Below, piece by piece: positions 8,394 to 19,132 of a stretch of DNA of 64,000 bases. The position numbers were made by a program, and so were the translations under genes. Position 1 is the stretch's first letter; each line of letters begins with the position of its first letter. The notes beneath the pieces were generated by a model. That model did not search any database. It saw only the letters and a list, made by a program, of their open reading frames with translations, and had not been told where the DNA came from. The stretch spans positions 186,001-250,000 of the forward strand of contig CBDCVQ010000009.1 in NCBI GenBank assembly GCA_965223165.1, read 5' to 3'. The DNA is from JABDMH01 sp965223165. GTDB lineage: Bacteria; Bacteroidota; Bacteroidia; Chitinophagales; Saprospiraceae.

Positions 8394-10766
8394 ATGATTG
8401 CAAGCTACATCAAACAAAGCATCCGGAGTCTGCGGCGGCATCCTCGCTACACGATCATTAATGTGACGGGATTCAGCGTCAGTCTAAGCGCAGCCCTGAT
8501 CATCTTACTCTGGTGTCAGGACGAACGCGGCATGGATCGATTTCATGACCATGGCAATCACATCAAGCAATTGCACATGGCGTATCCCGAAGAGGGAGCG
8601 TTGGATGTAAATAAATATGTGGCCTACCCACTGCTGACTGCCATTGAGGAGGAGGTTCCAGAGGTAGAGGCGGTTCTGCCCTTGAGTTTTTCTTTTGAGC
8701 AGACCATCTCCCACGGCAAGGTACAGCACAAAGAACTGGGAGTCTACGGCAGCGGCAGCTTGTTTTCTATGTTTAGTTTTCCCGTGGTCTCCGGCCTGCC
8801 CGATCAGCTAGATGCGAAGACCAATTCTATTGCGATATCTGCATCGCTGGCAGAGCGGCTCTTCGGAAGGGACGGAGCTCAACAGGCAATAGGACAGACG
8901 ATTATGCTCAACGCCAAAGAGGCATTTTCCGTCGATCTAGTGTTCGAAGATCTGCCACACAACTCTTCTCTTCAGTTCGATTTTGTGCTCAATAACCAGT
9001 TTAGGATCAGTCGCCAGGGGTGGCTGCTCGACTGGGGTAACAAAGGCACCATTGGCATGCTTTTGCTCCGCCAGGATGCCAACCCTATGGAAGCTCTTGC
9101 CAAGGTAAATGATCTCTACAGAGCCAGTAGCGTTTTTGAGGAAGGCGAGGCGGTCATCTGGCAAGATTTTGCCGATGCTTATCTCTTCAGCCAGTTTGAC
9201 GAGCGGGCACAAGCGACCAGTGGCCGGATCGAGTATGTCCGGATTTTTACCTGGGCCGCGCTGCTCCTCATTCTGATGGCTTGCATCAATTTTATCAATT
9301 TGGCGACTGCCAGGGCCTCTCTGCGCTCCAAGGAGGTGGGCGTACGCAAGACCATTGGAGCCAGCAAGAAGGCGTTGGTGACTCAATTCTTAAGTGAGTC
9401 TTCGGTCCTGGTACTTTTCTCTGTCGTAGTCGCCGTGCTCATTACGGAATTATTGCTGCCCACCGCCTCCTTACTCACCGGCAAGCAGTTGTCGATCGAC
9501 TACCTTGCTCCTACTTTTTGGCAATTGGTCGGGGCACTTATCGTGGGTACCTCACTCCTGGCCGGCATCTATCCCTCCCTAGTTATGTCTTCGTTCAAGA
9601 CGGCCCATGTGCTCCGTGGACGGCTGGCAGAAAGAATCCGGGGTGGACTGCTGCGAAAGGGGCTAGTGAGTATTCAATTCTTGGCAGCCCTATTGCTGGT
9701 CGTTGGCGCATTGATCATGCACGAGCAAGTACAATACATCTTGCAAAAGAACCTAGGACTGGACCGTCAAGATCTACTTGTCATCGACAAATATGACAAT
9801 CCGGTGGGTGCGCATTATACTGTCATTCGCGATGCGTTGGAGCGCCTACCGGCTATCAAGCACGTCACCGCCAGCAGCGAAGTCCCCACGGATGTGAATG
9901 CCTCCACGGGTGGCGTATCGTGGCCCGGAAAAACCCCGGACCAGGACTATATCCAGTTTGATATGCTTTGGATAGAATCGGATTTTCTCGAGTCCTTTGA
10001 TATACCCCTGGTCGCGGGCCGCTTCTATCATCCCTCACAAACGGAGGACACCGCTCGCATTGTACTCAACCAAAAAGCCATCGATGTCATGAATCTCACG
10101 GATCCTGTCGGAAAGACGATCAGCTGGTGGGGCTCACCTCGTGAGGTGATCGGCGTGGTCCAAGATTTTCATACTCGATCTCTTTATCGACCGATCGAGC
10201 CTCTGGGCCTCATCCTGGATCAGAGCAGCACCTCCCACATGCTGGTCCGTGGCCAGCAGGGTGGTACTGCGGAGACCATCGCAGCCTTAAATGCTGTGTT
10301 CCAACGTGTCATCCCGGATTTTCAACTCGATTACGAATTTGCAGACGAGAGTTTCGCCCAGACCTATCAGGGTGAGATGCTCACCGCCTCTTTGGCCAAG
10401 TACTTTGGCATCATCTCCCTGATTATTTCGGGTCTCGGCCTCTTTGGTTTGTCATCGTTTTTTGCCTCTAGAAGGCGAAAGGAGATTGGTATTAGAAAAC
10501 TGCTGGGCGCCTCTGTGATTGGCATTACCCGGATGCTTTCCAAAGATATGCTGGGTCTCGTGGCATTGGGCCTGGGTGTTGGGCTACCCATCTCACTCCT
10601 CCTACTCAATCGGTGGTTAGCTAAATTCCATTTTCACGTGGATTTGGCCTGGTGGATGTTTGTGGCACCCGTAGGTATTGCGGGACTCACGGCCATGCTC
10701 GCCGTTGGCATACAATGCTGGCGGGCTGCACGCCTTCATCCCATCGAATCAATAAACGCAGATTAA
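8394..10766 (+). CDS. ABC transporter permease, MacB/FtsX family (array member 4)
   Basis: This 790-residue permease starts with a basic stretch (SIRSLRRHPRYT) before the first membrane helix. The first FtsX motif RSKEVGVRKTIGASKKA is near residue 312 and the second, RRKEIGIRKLLGASV, near 695. It ends HPIESINAD, a departure from the NPI-SLR-E ending of most paralogs. The gaps to its neighbours are 18 and 33 bp. It is predicted to sit in the inner membrane with two large periplasmic domains; no ATPase domain is present. Confidence 0.92.
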   Translation: MIASYIKQSIRSLRRHPRYTIINVTGFSVSLSAALIILLWCQDERGMDRFHDHGNHIKQLHMAYPEEGALDVNKYVAYPLLTAIEEEVPEVEAVLPLSFSFEQTISHGKVQHKELGVYGSGSLFSMFSFPVVSGLPDQLDAKTNSIAISASLAERLFGRDGAQQAIGQTIMLNAKEAFSVDLVFEDLPHNSSLQFDFVLNNQFRISRQGWLLDWGNKGTIGMLLLRQDANPMEALAKVNDLYRASSVFEEGEAVIWQDFADAYLFSQFDERAQATSGRIEYVRIFTWAALLLILMACINFINLATARASLRSKEVGVRKTIGASKKALVTQFLSESSVLVLFSVVVAVLITELLLPTASLLTGKQLSIDYLAPTFWQLVGALIVGTSLLAGIYPSLVMSSFKTAHVLRGRLAERIRGGLLRKGLVSIQFLAALLLVVGALIMHEQVQYILQKNLGLDRQDLLVIDKYDNPVGAHYTVIRDALERLPAIKHVTASSEVPTDVNASTGGVSWPGKTPDQDYIQFDMLWIESDFLESFDIPLVAGRFYHPSQTEDTARIVLNQKAIDVMNLTDPVGKTISWWGSPREVIGVVQDFHTRSLYRPIEPLGLILDQSSTSHMLVRGQQGGTAETIAALNAVFQRVIPDFQLDYEFADESFAQTYQGEMLTASLAKYFGIISLIISGLGLFGLSSFFASRRRKEIGIRKLLGASVIGITRMLSKDMLGLVALGLGVGLPISLLLLNRWLAKFHFHVDLAWWMFVAPVGIAGLTAMLAVGIQCWRAARLHPIESINAD

Positions 10767-10799
10767 GCTTTCTCACCATACAAAGAAATTTCACAACTT

Positions 10800-13244
10800 A
10801 TGATCTTTAACTATCTCAAAATAGCGCTCCGAAATCTGGGGAAGAACAGAGTATTCTCCGGTATTAATTTGCTTGGATTGGGCATTGGCACGGCCGTGTG
10901 CATGTTGATTATGCTCTTTGTCATGCACGAGCGATCGTTCGACAATTTTCACGAGAAATCGGACCACACCTATCGGGTCTGGGTCAAAGAGTATTTTAAG
11001 GGGGATATTTTCTTTAACACGGTCACACCCTTCATCATTGGATCTGATCTTCGCGACCATATTCCCGAGATTGACGAAGTGACTCGCTATTTTACTATAA
11101 CGAGCTTGGTGAGAAATGGAGATTTTACGGAGCAAGAAAGCGTTCATCTGGCCGAGCCATCCTTCCTCTCCACCTTCGATTTCGAGCTGATTCAAGGTGA
11201 GGAGGCGCAAGTCTTAGCTTCTCCTCATCAAGTGGTGATCACCGAGGAAATAAGCAAAAAGTATTTTGGCGATAAGCCAGCGCATGGTAAGCGCCTGACG
11301 CTCCAAGTTGCTGGCGAATGGACGGAATACACAGTGTCCGGCATTATCGAAGAAGCTCCGTCAAATTCGAGCATCCAATACGGGATGATCATTCCCTTTG
11401 AAAATGCAAAGCGATTTATTTCACCTCGGGGATTCGAAACGTGGACCATCGTGTTGCCGGAGACCTATGTCGTCGTGGATCCCACCGTAGATATGGCCGC
11501 GCTCCAGGAAAAGGTGCAGACCTTTGTGGATGGGCGGGTGACTAAGATCTACGAGCCCGGAGAATATGAGGTAGGATTTCAGCCCCTGGAGGATATTCAT
11601 CTCGATGCTAGTTTTCCAAGGGGTATCGTGCCCATCAGTGATCGCATGTATCCCAACATCCTATCCTGGATTGCCCTTCTCATCATTTTGCTTGCTTGCA
11701 TCAACTTCACCAGCTTGGCGGTAGGTCGCTCGGTGGAGCGCTTTAAGGAGATTGGCGTCCGAAAGGTCTCCGGAGCCACCCGACGACAGCTCATGGGGCA
11801 GTTTTGGATGGAGGCGATCCTCACCTCCCTCCTGGCCATCATTGTCGGACTAATCTTGACCTGGGCAGCTCTACCCACCTTTAACCTATTGACCGGAAAA
11901 AGCCTCCAGCTCGCCCTTACGCCGTCGAATCTACTGCTGTTTGGTGGCTTGGGACTGGGTACGGGGTTGCTCGCGGGGATGTATCCTTCGTTGGTGCTAT
12001 CTAATTTTTCTCCCATTGGGGCGTTGAAGGGACAGATAGCTCGGGGGGCAGCGTCAGGCAAGCACGTGGTGTTGCGATGGCTCGTGGGATTTCAATATCT
12101 ACTATCGACGATTCTGATCATCTGCACCCTAGTGATGCAAGGACAAATGAAGTACCTGCAAAACAAAAACCTCGGCTACAACAAGGAGCAGATCGTCGTG
12201 ATCCCATACGATGGTTCGGGTCAAGGTCTCCAAGATGCCTGGACGGAGGGAACCGCTGTGTACAATCGACTGAAATCCTCGTTGATTGGCAGCGATCAAT
12301 TTAAAGATATCACGATCTCTTCACAGACCTTCGGCCGCCTAGGATGGCTTCGCGTTGGCTTTACGGATGAAAACACCGATCAATTTCGCCGGTTTGCAGC
12401 GCAGCAAATCGATCCAAATTATTTGTCGATGATGGACATCCAGCTCAAGGAGGGAAGAGATTTCCATGAAGACCCCAGCTCCGACCTCCAGGCCGCTATC
12501 GTTAATCAAGCCATGGCGGATGCCTGGCAGATGGAGGAGCCGATTGGTCAACTATTGCCGGGTCCTTTCAGGGACTATCAAATCGTGGGTGTCACGGAAG
12601 ATTTCAATTTTACCTCGCTGCACAATCCAGTGGAGCCATTAGTTATGGTTAAAGATCTGCTGCCCCTGTATCGTGCGGCGCCCGACCGCACATCGAGAGA
12701 CAGTCCGATTCCTAAAATCTCTATCAAAGTCGGCAGCGAAGATTTGGCTCAGACGATGTCGCTTTTGGCGGACTCCTGGAAAGAGGTGGCTCCCGAAAAA
12801 CCCCTTAACTATGCCTTTATGGATGAAAGCCTCGCACTGCAATATGAGGCGGAGTCCCGCCTTCACCACATCCTCAACCTCTCCACTTTCCTGGCCATAC
12901 TGGTGGCATGTCTGGGCTTGTTTGGGATCGGCATTTTGACGATTGCCCAACGCAGGAAAGAAATTGGCGTACGCAAGGTGCTGGGAGCATCTGTTTCCAA
13001 TATCGTTTGGATGCTAAACAGGCGGTTTTCTCTGCTGGCATTGACCGCCGCACTGCTGGCCGTGCCCATCGCCTGGTGGATTATGTCACAGTGGCTGCAG
13101 GACTTTGCCTTTAGCATCAAGATGTCTCCGCTCACCTTTATTCTTTCCATCGTGTTGGCCATCATGCTTGCATGGCTTTCCGTGGGATTTCAATCACTGG
13201 GTGCCGCGCGGGCCAATCCGGTCAACAGCATTCGAGACGAATAA
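10800..13244 (+). CDS. ABC transporter permease, MacB/FtsX family (array member 5)
   Basis: This is the longest member of the array at 814 residues. The first FtsX motif is RFKEIGVRKVSGATRRQ near 314 and the second RRKEIGVRKVLGASV near 719. The extra length lies in the second periplasmic domain, which holds an insert around residues 615-640 rich in P, R and S between the second MacB-type core and FtsX domain 2. It ends NPVNSIRDE. The next permease starts 44 bp downstream. Role and topology as for the family; substrate unknown. Confidence 0.92.
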   Translation: MIFNYLKIALRNLGKNRVFSGINLLGLGIGTAVCMLIMLFVMHERSFDNFHEKSDHTYRVWVKEYFKGDIFFNTVTPFIIGSDLRDHIPEIDEVTRYFTITSLVRNGDFTEQESVHLAEPSFLSTFDFELIQGEEAQVLASPHQVVITEEISKKYFGDKPAHGKRLTLQVAGEWTEYTVSGIIEEAPSNSSIQYGMIIPFENAKRFISPRGFETWTIVLPETYVVVDPTVDMAALQEKVQTFVDGRVTKIYEPGEYEVGFQPLEDIHLDASFPRGIVPISDRMYPNILSWIALLIILLACINFTSLAVGRSVERFKEIGVRKVSGATRRQLMGQFWMEAILTSLLAIIVGLILTWAALPTFNLLTGKSLQLALTPSNLLLFGGLGLGTGLLAGMYPSLVLSNFSPIGALKGQIARGAASGKHVVLRWLVGFQYLLSTILIICTLVMQGQMKYLQNKNLGYNKEQIVVIPYDGSGQGLQDAWTEGTAVYNRLKSSLIGSDQFKDITISSQTFGRLGWLRVGFTDENTDQFRRFAAQQIDPNYLSMMDIQLKEGRDFHEDPSSDLQAAIVNQAMADAWQMEEPIGQLLPGPFRDYQIVGVTEDFNFTSLHNPVEPLVMVKDLLPLYRAAPDRTSRDSPIPKISIKVGSEDLAQTMSLLADSWKEVAPEKPLNYAFMDESLALQYEAESRLHHILNLSTFLAILVACLGLFGIGILTIAQRRKEIGVRKVLGASVSNIVWMLNRRFSLLALTAALLAVPIAWWIMSQWLQDFAFSIKMSPLTFILSIVLAIMLAWLSVGFQSLGAARANPVNSIRDE

Positions 13245-13288
13245 GAAAGTATTAACCCTAGCAGTACCAAGCATAAAAACGGTCCGTC

Positions 13289-15661
13289 ATGCTACGCAAT
13301 TATGTGAAAATAGCCCTGAGAAACCTCCACAAAAACAGGCTTAATGCCGGTTTAAACATCCTGGGCCTCGCCATCGGAATTGCCGTGGCCCTGCTAATCT
13401 GGGTATTTGTCAAAAGTGAGAAGAGCTACGACCAGTGGCTACCGGAGAAAGAACGAATCCATCGAGTGTATCGTACTTGGGAGGACCAGCGGGTGGTATG
13501 GACTCCGGCTCCTTTGGCTGCTACGCTGGCTGACGATCTTCCGGAGGTCGAGGTGGGAGCGGCGCTTGGCGAATATCACGGACGGACCCTCTTTCAATCC
13601 GGCCAGCAGAAATTGTACGTGGACGATATTGCCATGATCGACACGACCTTTTTTCAAATATTCGAATTTCCTTTCTTGCACGGGTCTCGACTCACGGCAA
13701 TGGATAAGGCCGACGCCCTGGTGCTGACCAAGTCCACGGCGAAGCGCTTTTTTGGAGATGCGAATCCAGTGGGTGAAGTGATCCGAGTGAATGACGAGTC
13801 AGACTACGAGGTCACTGGAGTCATTGACGACCTCCCGGGCCCGAGTCACCTGCACTATCGGGCCTACCTGCCCTTCAGCTGGACCAGCACCGCGTGGACC
13901 AGCAACAATCGTGCAACCTATGTTAAGCTGTCTCCACAGAATGATGCGGTCGTACTGGCCCCCAAGATGACCGATTTCGTCAATAAATTCCTAATCCGAG
14001 AATTTCAGGACGAAGGTGTTCAGGACTATGAGGATATGATCTTTGATTGGGGCCTTCAAAGCGTGACCGACATTCACCTTGATACGAAGCTGTATTCTTG
14101 GATCGGCAAAGGAGGAGGAGATCGGCGCATGCTCCGAATCTTTATTACCATCGCCCTAATCATTCTACTGGTGGCCGGCATCAATTACGTCAACCTCAGT
14201 ACTGCGCTCGCTACCCAACGAGCCAAGGAGGTAGGTGTACGCAAGACCACCGGAGCGAGCCGCACTCAGCTGATCACCCAGTTTCTCAGCGAAACCGTGG
14301 TGCAAAGCTTGTTGGCTGTGCTGCTGGCGTTGGCACTGGCCCAGGCACTACTGCCCTACTTCAATGAAATCATCGATAGAGAATTATTCTTGCTCGGACC
14401 GCAGATGCATCGCGTATTAGTGCCCTTGGCAGCGATAGGTATCACAGTGGGTCTGGTGGCGGGGCTGTATCCGGCGATTATCTTGTCCGGGTTCCGGCCA
14501 ACGCGAGTGCTCAAAGGAAGCTTTATCGATATGTCGCAGGGCAGTCTCTTCCGAAAAGTGTTGGTCGTATCCCAGTTTACCTTATCCATCGGTCTCATTG
14601 TCGTCATGCTCTTTATCTACAAGCAGGTGCAGTTTATGAATGAGTCGGACCTGGGATTTCAGGCAGATCAGGTGCTCGTGGTACCTTTAAATCTGCCCTC
14701 ATCGCACCGCAAGCTGTCAGCGATCAAAGGCTCGTTTGAAAATCTGGCGGGGGTCCATAGCCTCACAACGTCCTCACGGGTACCGGGACAACATGCACCC
14801 GATTGGGGCATGACCGTACAGGGAGATGAAGAAACGTTCTTTCCGCACGTCATTTTTACCGACGAGGATTATCTAGAAACGCTCGACCTGGAGCTGTTGG
14901 AGGGGCGTTATCTATCGTCAGCCTTCGCTCGGGATACGGTCGACAATTATGTCGTCAACGAAGCCTTTCTCCAGACAGCAAATCTCACTCCTCCCGCCGT
15001 AGGAACCAAGGTCAAATTCTCCAGCGCGGATGAGTACGGTCAGATCGTGGGCGTGATCAAGGATTATCACTTTCGTCCCCTCAATACATCGATTAAGCCG
15101 CTGGTCTTGAGCAGCAGGCACTTTCGCTGGTATGCCAGTTTCAGAATTGGCACGGATGACATTGCCGGCACGATCGCGGACATCGAGAGCCTATGGTCTC
15201 AGGTCGAACCCGAACATCCCATGCGGCATTCGTTCCTTGATGAGGACTTTGCCAAGCTCTATGCCGAGCAGGAGCGATTTGGCAAAAGTATATTATACGC
15301 TACCATACTCACCATTATCGTGGCGCTCCTGGGGCTATTCGGTTTGGTCACTTTCTCTGCCCGCAAACGAGCAAAGGAAATTGGTATCCGCAAAATACTG
15401 GGGGCCAGTGTGGCAGGTATTGTAGGCATGCTGAGCAAAGAATACCTATCGCTGATCGTCATTGCCATCGTGGTCGCCACTCCCATATCGGCCTATTTGA
15501 TGTCGCAATGGCTGCAGGATTTTGCGTATCGCATAGATATGGAATGGTGGATATTTGGCGTGGCAGGGATTGCCACCATTTTAATCGCCTTTTTCACCAC
15601 CAGCTTGCAAAGTATAAAGGCCGCCATGGCCAATCCGGCAGAGAGTCTAAGAGATGAGTAG
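13289..15661 (+). CDS. ABC transporter permease, MacB/FtsX family (array member 6)
   Basis: This is a 790-residue permease. FtsX motif 1 is RAKEVGVRKTTGASRTQ (near 311) and motif 2 is RAKEIGIRKILGASV (near 694), and it ends NPAESLRDE. It is the closest relative in the window of the next, IS-disrupted gene. Long stretches match, for example AGIVGMLSKEYLSLI and TTSLQSIKAAMANP near the C terminus, so members 6 and 7 are probably a recent tandem duplication. It provides the template used here to check the reconstruction of the broken neighbour. Confidence 0.92.
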   Translation: MLRNYVKIALRNLHKNRLNAGLNILGLAIGIAVALLIWVFVKSEKSYDQWLPEKERIHRVYRTWEDQRVVWTPAPLAATLADDLPEVEVGAALGEYHGRTLFQSGQQKLYVDDIAMIDTTFFQIFEFPFLHGSRLTAMDKADALVLTKSTAKRFFGDANPVGEVIRVNDESDYEVTGVIDDLPGPSHLHYRAYLPFSWTSTAWTSNNRATYVKLSPQNDAVVLAPKMTDFVNKFLIREFQDEGVQDYEDMIFDWGLQSVTDIHLDTKLYSWIGKGGGDRRMLRIFITIALIILLVAGINYVNLSTALATQRAKEVGVRKTTGASRTQLITQFLSETVVQSLLAVLLALALAQALLPYFNEIIDRELFLLGPQMHRVLVPLAAIGITVGLVAGLYPAIILSGFRPTRVLKGSFIDMSQGSLFRKVLVVSQFTLSIGLIVVMLFIYKQVQFMNESDLGFQADQVLVVPLNLPSSHRKLSAIKGSFENLAGVHSLTTSSRVPGQHAPDWGMTVQGDEETFFPHVIFTDEDYLETLDLELLEGRYLSSAFARDTVDNYVVNEAFLQTANLTPPAVGTKVKFSSADEYGQIVGVIKDYHFRPLNTSIKPLVLSSRHFRWYASFRIGTDDIAGTIADIESLWSQVEPEHPMRHSFLDEDFAKLYAEQERFGKSILYATILTIIVALLGLFGLVTFSARKRAKEIGIRKILGASVAGIVGMLSKEYLSLIVIAIVVATPISAYLMSQWLQDFAYRIDMEWWIFGVAGIATILIAFFTTSLQSIKAAMANPAESLRDE

Positions 15662-15701
15662 CTAAACTTTACCTTTCATCACGATCTAAACCACCCTAAT
15701 C

Positions 15702-16787
15702 ATGATTAGAACTTATTTCAAAGTAGCGTTACGCAACATCAGTCAAAACAAATTGTATACGGGCATCAATGTGCTCGGGCTATCGATTGGCGTTGCCGTG
15801 GTCATACTTGTCACCCTCTTCGTACAGCAGGAGAATAGCTATGAAGCCTGGATACCGAACGTAGAGGACATCTACAGAGTATACACAGACGGATCGGGCT
15901 CTCGCGGAGTCTCTACCCCGTGCCCGCTGGCGGAAGCATTGAGGCGCGATCTCCCGGAGGTGACCAGCGCTGCAGCGCTGCACGAATACCGTGATAAAAC
16001 TTTGTTTCAATATGATCAGCAAAAGCTGTATGCGAGCAAAATTGCTATGGTAGACTCCTCCTTTTTTAAGGTATTCGACTTTCCCTTCTTATATGGCAAT
16101 CGGCTCAATGCCCTCAGAGAACCCAATTCCCTTGTTTTATCTAAGAGTTTAGCTCAGAAGTTTTTTGGAAGTGAAGATCCGATTGGGCAGACTATTCGGT
16201 TTAATGGCGAAGCTGACCATCAGGTGAGTGGGGTTATCGATGATCTGCCGGGTAATACGCACCTGGATCATGATGCCTTTCTGCTCTTCGATTGGTTTAT
16301 CCCCGACTGGCGAAGTGGCAATGTTGCCACGTACGTGAAATTATCTGCCGGCCAAAAGGTAAGTGAATTTGCTCCCAAAATGTCCCGCCACATTAGAAAA
16401 TTTGTGATCAGAGAATTTGAAGAAGAGGGCATAACAGACAATTATGCAGACATGATCTCTGATTGGGGTTTACAAAACCTGAGAAATATCCATCTGGACA
16501 GCCGGGAATACAGCTGGATCAGTCCCGGTCTGGGCGATCGGCGATTGGTCAGGATTCTGATCGCGGTAGCATTGATTATTCTGTTTATTGCAAGCATCAA
16601 TTATGTCAACCTGACCACAGCCCTTGCCACACAACGCGCGAAGGAAGTCGGGGTCCGAAAGGTGTCCGGAGCCGGCAAAATGCAGCTGGTCGGCCAGTTC
16701 CTGAGTGAAAGTGTCGTGCAGAGCCTGGTGGCCGTCGCTGTTGCACTGGCCATGGCTCAGGCGGTGCTCCCCTATTTTAATATCATA
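15702..16787 (+). pseudogene. ABC transporter permease member 7, N-terminal part, split by IS insertion
   Basis: These 362 codons encode the first helix, the first periplasmic domain and most of FtsX domain 1 (motif RAKEVGVRKVSGAGKMQ near 313). At 16788 the frame runs into an insertion sequence and picks up 14 foreign residues before a stop at 16832. The other half continues at 19328. Joining ATA at 16785-16787 to TTT at 19328 gives N-I-I-F-D-R-E-L, which aligns position for position with N-E-I-I-D-R-E-L of member 6. The intact product would have been 791 residues. The truncated product could still be made, but lacks half the transmembrane core. Confidence 0.9.
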
Positions 16788-16847
16788 AGGGTAGCTCCGG
16801 AAACCTATAGAAAAAATCGTAATTTGTTGTAAACAAATCGAGGCAAG

Positions 16848-17093
16848 ATGGCATCTACGCTATATGATGAGGAATTTCGGTTAATGGAACTGTCAAAGAT
16901 GGGAGACCCGTTGGAGAAATTGAGTAAGCACATAGATTTTGAGGATTACCGGGATTTGGTTGAGCGAGTCTTTAAGAAGGCAGATCCAAGTAAGGGAGGT
17001 CGACCTTCGTTTGACAAGATAATGATGTTGAAGGGCTTGATTTTGCGATCAACGTATGGTCTTTCCTTTGAGAAGCTGGAGTATCATATTAAG
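16848..17093 (+). pseudogene. IS5-family transposase of IS-A, N-terminal fragment
   Basis: The first 82 codons run from ATG at 16848 to AAG at 17093, encoding MASTLYDEEF through EYHIK. This is the DUF772-type N-terminal DNA-binding region of IS5 transposases and resembles residues 1-82 of the intact transposase of IS-B. The frame is then broken by IS-B and picks up ten foreign codons before a stop at 17126. Removing IS-B and one TAAG copy joins AAG to GAT at 18362 and restores HIKDRLSFQRF, the same sequence as in the IS-B transposase. Confidence 0.9.
17090..17093. repeat. Target-site duplication TAAG, left copy (IS-B)
   Basis: TAAG lies immediately left of the GGGTACCTCC end of IS-B and is repeated at 18358-18361 immediately right of the other end. 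A 4-bp duplication is usual for the IS5 family. Confidence 0.85.
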
Positions 17094-18357
17094 GGGTACC
17101 TCCGGAAACCTTATGAAATTTCTTAATTTGTAGTGAGCAAAGAATGCGAGATGAAATCTACATTATTTGATGAGGAATTTCGGTTGGAAGAGCTTTCAAA
17201 AATGGGAGATCCATTGGAGAAGTTGGCTAAGTACAGTGATTTTGAGAGCTATAGAGAGCTGGTTGAGAGCGTATTTAGGAAGAAGGACCCTAAGAAGGGA
17301 GGCAGGCCGTCATTTGACAAGATAATGATGCTAAAGGCATTGATTCTGCGATCAATGTATGATCTGTCTTTTGAGAAGCTGGAGTTTCACATCAAAGACA
17401 GGCTTAGTTTTCAGCGGTTTTTGGGCATTAGCCTTGGAGATAAAGTTCCAGATGCAAATACGTTTTGGGATTTCAACGAGGCGGTGGTGCAGGCAGGGGT
17501 GATCGATCAGATATTTATCAGGCTTAGAGATGAACTCGGGAAACAGGGATTGATAATGAATAACGGATCGATAGTGGATGCCAGCATAGTAGATGCACCC
17601 AAACAGCGTAATAGTCGAGATGAGAATGCTCGGATCAAGGCTGGCAAGAAACCGGAAGAGTGGTCGGAGAATAAGTCACGTCAAAAGGACACCGATGCAA
17701 GCTGGACTAACAAGGACAAGCAGAGTCGCTTTGGGTACAAGAATCATATCAAGGTGGACAAGGGCAGTAAACTGATCACGAACTTCGAAGTAAGCACGGC
17801 GAGCGTGCACGACTCTCAGATGTTGGATCATCTGCTTGAGGACAGTGACAGCGGCCATGAGTTATATGCTGACTCTGCCTATCGCAGTAAAAAGACAGAA
17901 GAGGAGCTAAAACGTAGAAAGATAACGAGCAGAGTTCATCTCAAGGGATATCGTAATAAACCGCTGGCCGAAAAGGACAAAGACATCAATACAAGGAAAT
18001 CAAAGATACGTGCCCGTGTAGAACACGTATTTGGCGATATGCATCAGCAAATGGGGCGGGTGATGGTCCAACAAATAGGAATGATTCGAAATACCGCAGC
18101 AATCACGATGATGAACATCTGCTATAACCTGCGTAGAAGAGTATATCTACAATCGATGTCGGGATAGAAAGGTTGAAAACAGATGAAAAATCAGCAAAAA
18201 AAGGAATATTCTACAGCTAGAATCAAAAAAATATGCGATCTGCCTTGCCCTCATTCATCAATCACATGGCAATGCCTCTAGGCAGGCCTTGCTAAGTTTC
18301 CCGAAATATAGGCTTTACTCATTTTTTTTAGCATAAGACAGGTTGTCGGAGGTTCCC
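17094..18357 (+). mobile_element. Inner IS5-family insertion sequence (IS-B), 1264 bp, apparently intact
   Basis: The ends are GGGTACCTCCGGAAACCT (17094-17111) and AGGTTGTCGGAGGTTCCC (18340-18357), inverted repeats matching at 15 of 18 positions. They are flanked by TAAG duplications. One complete transposase gene fills most of the element, with about 190 bp of noncoding DNA before the right end. IS-A and IS-B share end sequences and closely related transposases, so a close relative inserted into an older copy of its own kind. The element looks competent for movement. Confidence 0.92.
17151..18167 (+). CDS. IS5-family transposase (IS-B), intact
   Basis: This 338-residue DDE transposase catalyses cut-out and joining of the element at its inverted repeats. 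The start ATG at 17151 is chosen over the upstream GTG at 17133 because it aligns with the ATG of the IS-A transposase and gives both 338 residues. Catalytic acids expected for the fold are visible: D in SIVDASIVDAP (near 143-147), D in YADSAYRS (near 235) and E in RARVEHVFGD (near 289). The DUF772-like N-terminal region carries GGRPSFDKIMMLK. The coding strand is the same as that of the surrounding permease genes. Confidence 0.93.
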   Translation: MKSTLFDEEFRLEELSKMGDPLEKLAKYSDFESYRELVESVFRKKDPKKGGRPSFDKIMMLKALILRSMYDLSFEKLEFHIKDRLSFQRFLGISLGDKVPDANTFWDFNEAVVQAGVIDQIFIRLRDELGKQGLIMNNGSIVDASIVDAPKQRNSRDENARIKAGKKPEEWSENKSRQKDTDASWTNKDKQSRFGYKNHIKVDKGSKLITNFEVSTASVHDSQMLDHLLEDSDSGHELYADSAYRSKKTEEELKRRKITSRVHLKGYRNKPLAEKDKDINTRKSKIRARVEHVFGDMHQQMGRVMVQQIGMIRNTAAITMMNICYNLRRRVYLQSMSG

Positions 18358-18361
18358 TAAG
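18358..18361. repeat. Target-site duplication TAAG, right copy (IS-B)
   Basis: This is the second copy of the 4-bp duplication flanking IS-B; see 17090-17093. Confidence 0.85.
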
Positions 18362-19132
18362 GATAGATTGAGCTTTCAACGATTTTTGGGACTTAGTTTG
18401 GGGGACAGGGTACCAGATGCGAATACATTTTGGGATTTTAACGAATCGTTAGCTCGAGGAGGGATAATCGATGAGCTATTCGTTTTATTGACATCTCAGC
18501 TTAGGGATCAGGGATTGATTGTGAATAATGGATCAATAGTGGATGCCAGTATCGTAGATGCGCCGGTACAGCGAAATAGCCGCAAAGAGAATGATGAGAT
18601 CAAAAAGGGTAAAAAGCCAACAGATTGGTCAATGAACAAGTCACGTCAAAAAGATACGGATGCAGATTGGACCAAGAAGAATAAGCAAAGTCGATATGGT
18701 TATAAGAACCACATAAAGGTGGACAAAGGCAGTAAGTTGATTACTAATTTTGAGGTTACGCCGGCGAGCGTCCATGATTCTCAGGTGCTGGAGGATCTAT
18801 TGGAACAAACAGATAGTCACCATGAGCTATATGGGGATTCTGCCTATAGGAGCAAAGAAATAGAAGATGATTTAAAACGAAGGGATGTAGTAAGTAGAAT
18901 ACACCGAAAGGGCTGCCGAAATAAACCACTCAACGAGAATGAAAAAGCAGTAAATACGAGGAAGTCAAAAGTACGATCGAGAGTAGAACACGTCTTCGGG
19001 GACATACATCAGCAGCTGGGTCGTGTAATAGTTAGTCAGGTCGGGATAGTTCGAAATACGGCTGCCATTACCTTGATGAATATTTGCTACAACATGCGCA
19101 GAGCAACATATCTGAAGGCTATGGCTCACTAG
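18362..19132 (+). pseudogene. IS5-family transposase of IS-A, C-terminal fragment
   Basis: This 256-codon remainder of the split transposase begins DRLSFQRFLG and contains the whole DDE core: SIVDASIVDAP, YGDSAYRS and RSRVEHVFGD. No further frameshift or stop was seen, so only the insertion of IS-B inactivated it. The product shares most residues with the IS-B transposase but differs at many scattered sites, so the two elements are related family members and not recent copies of one another. It could only be translated from a fortuitous internal start (TTG at 18368). Confidence 0.88.

Noticed and set aside
17133..17150. GTG at 17133 as start of the IS-B transposase
   Set aside because: The ATG at 17151 aligns with the start of the related IS-A transposase and gives equal lengths.
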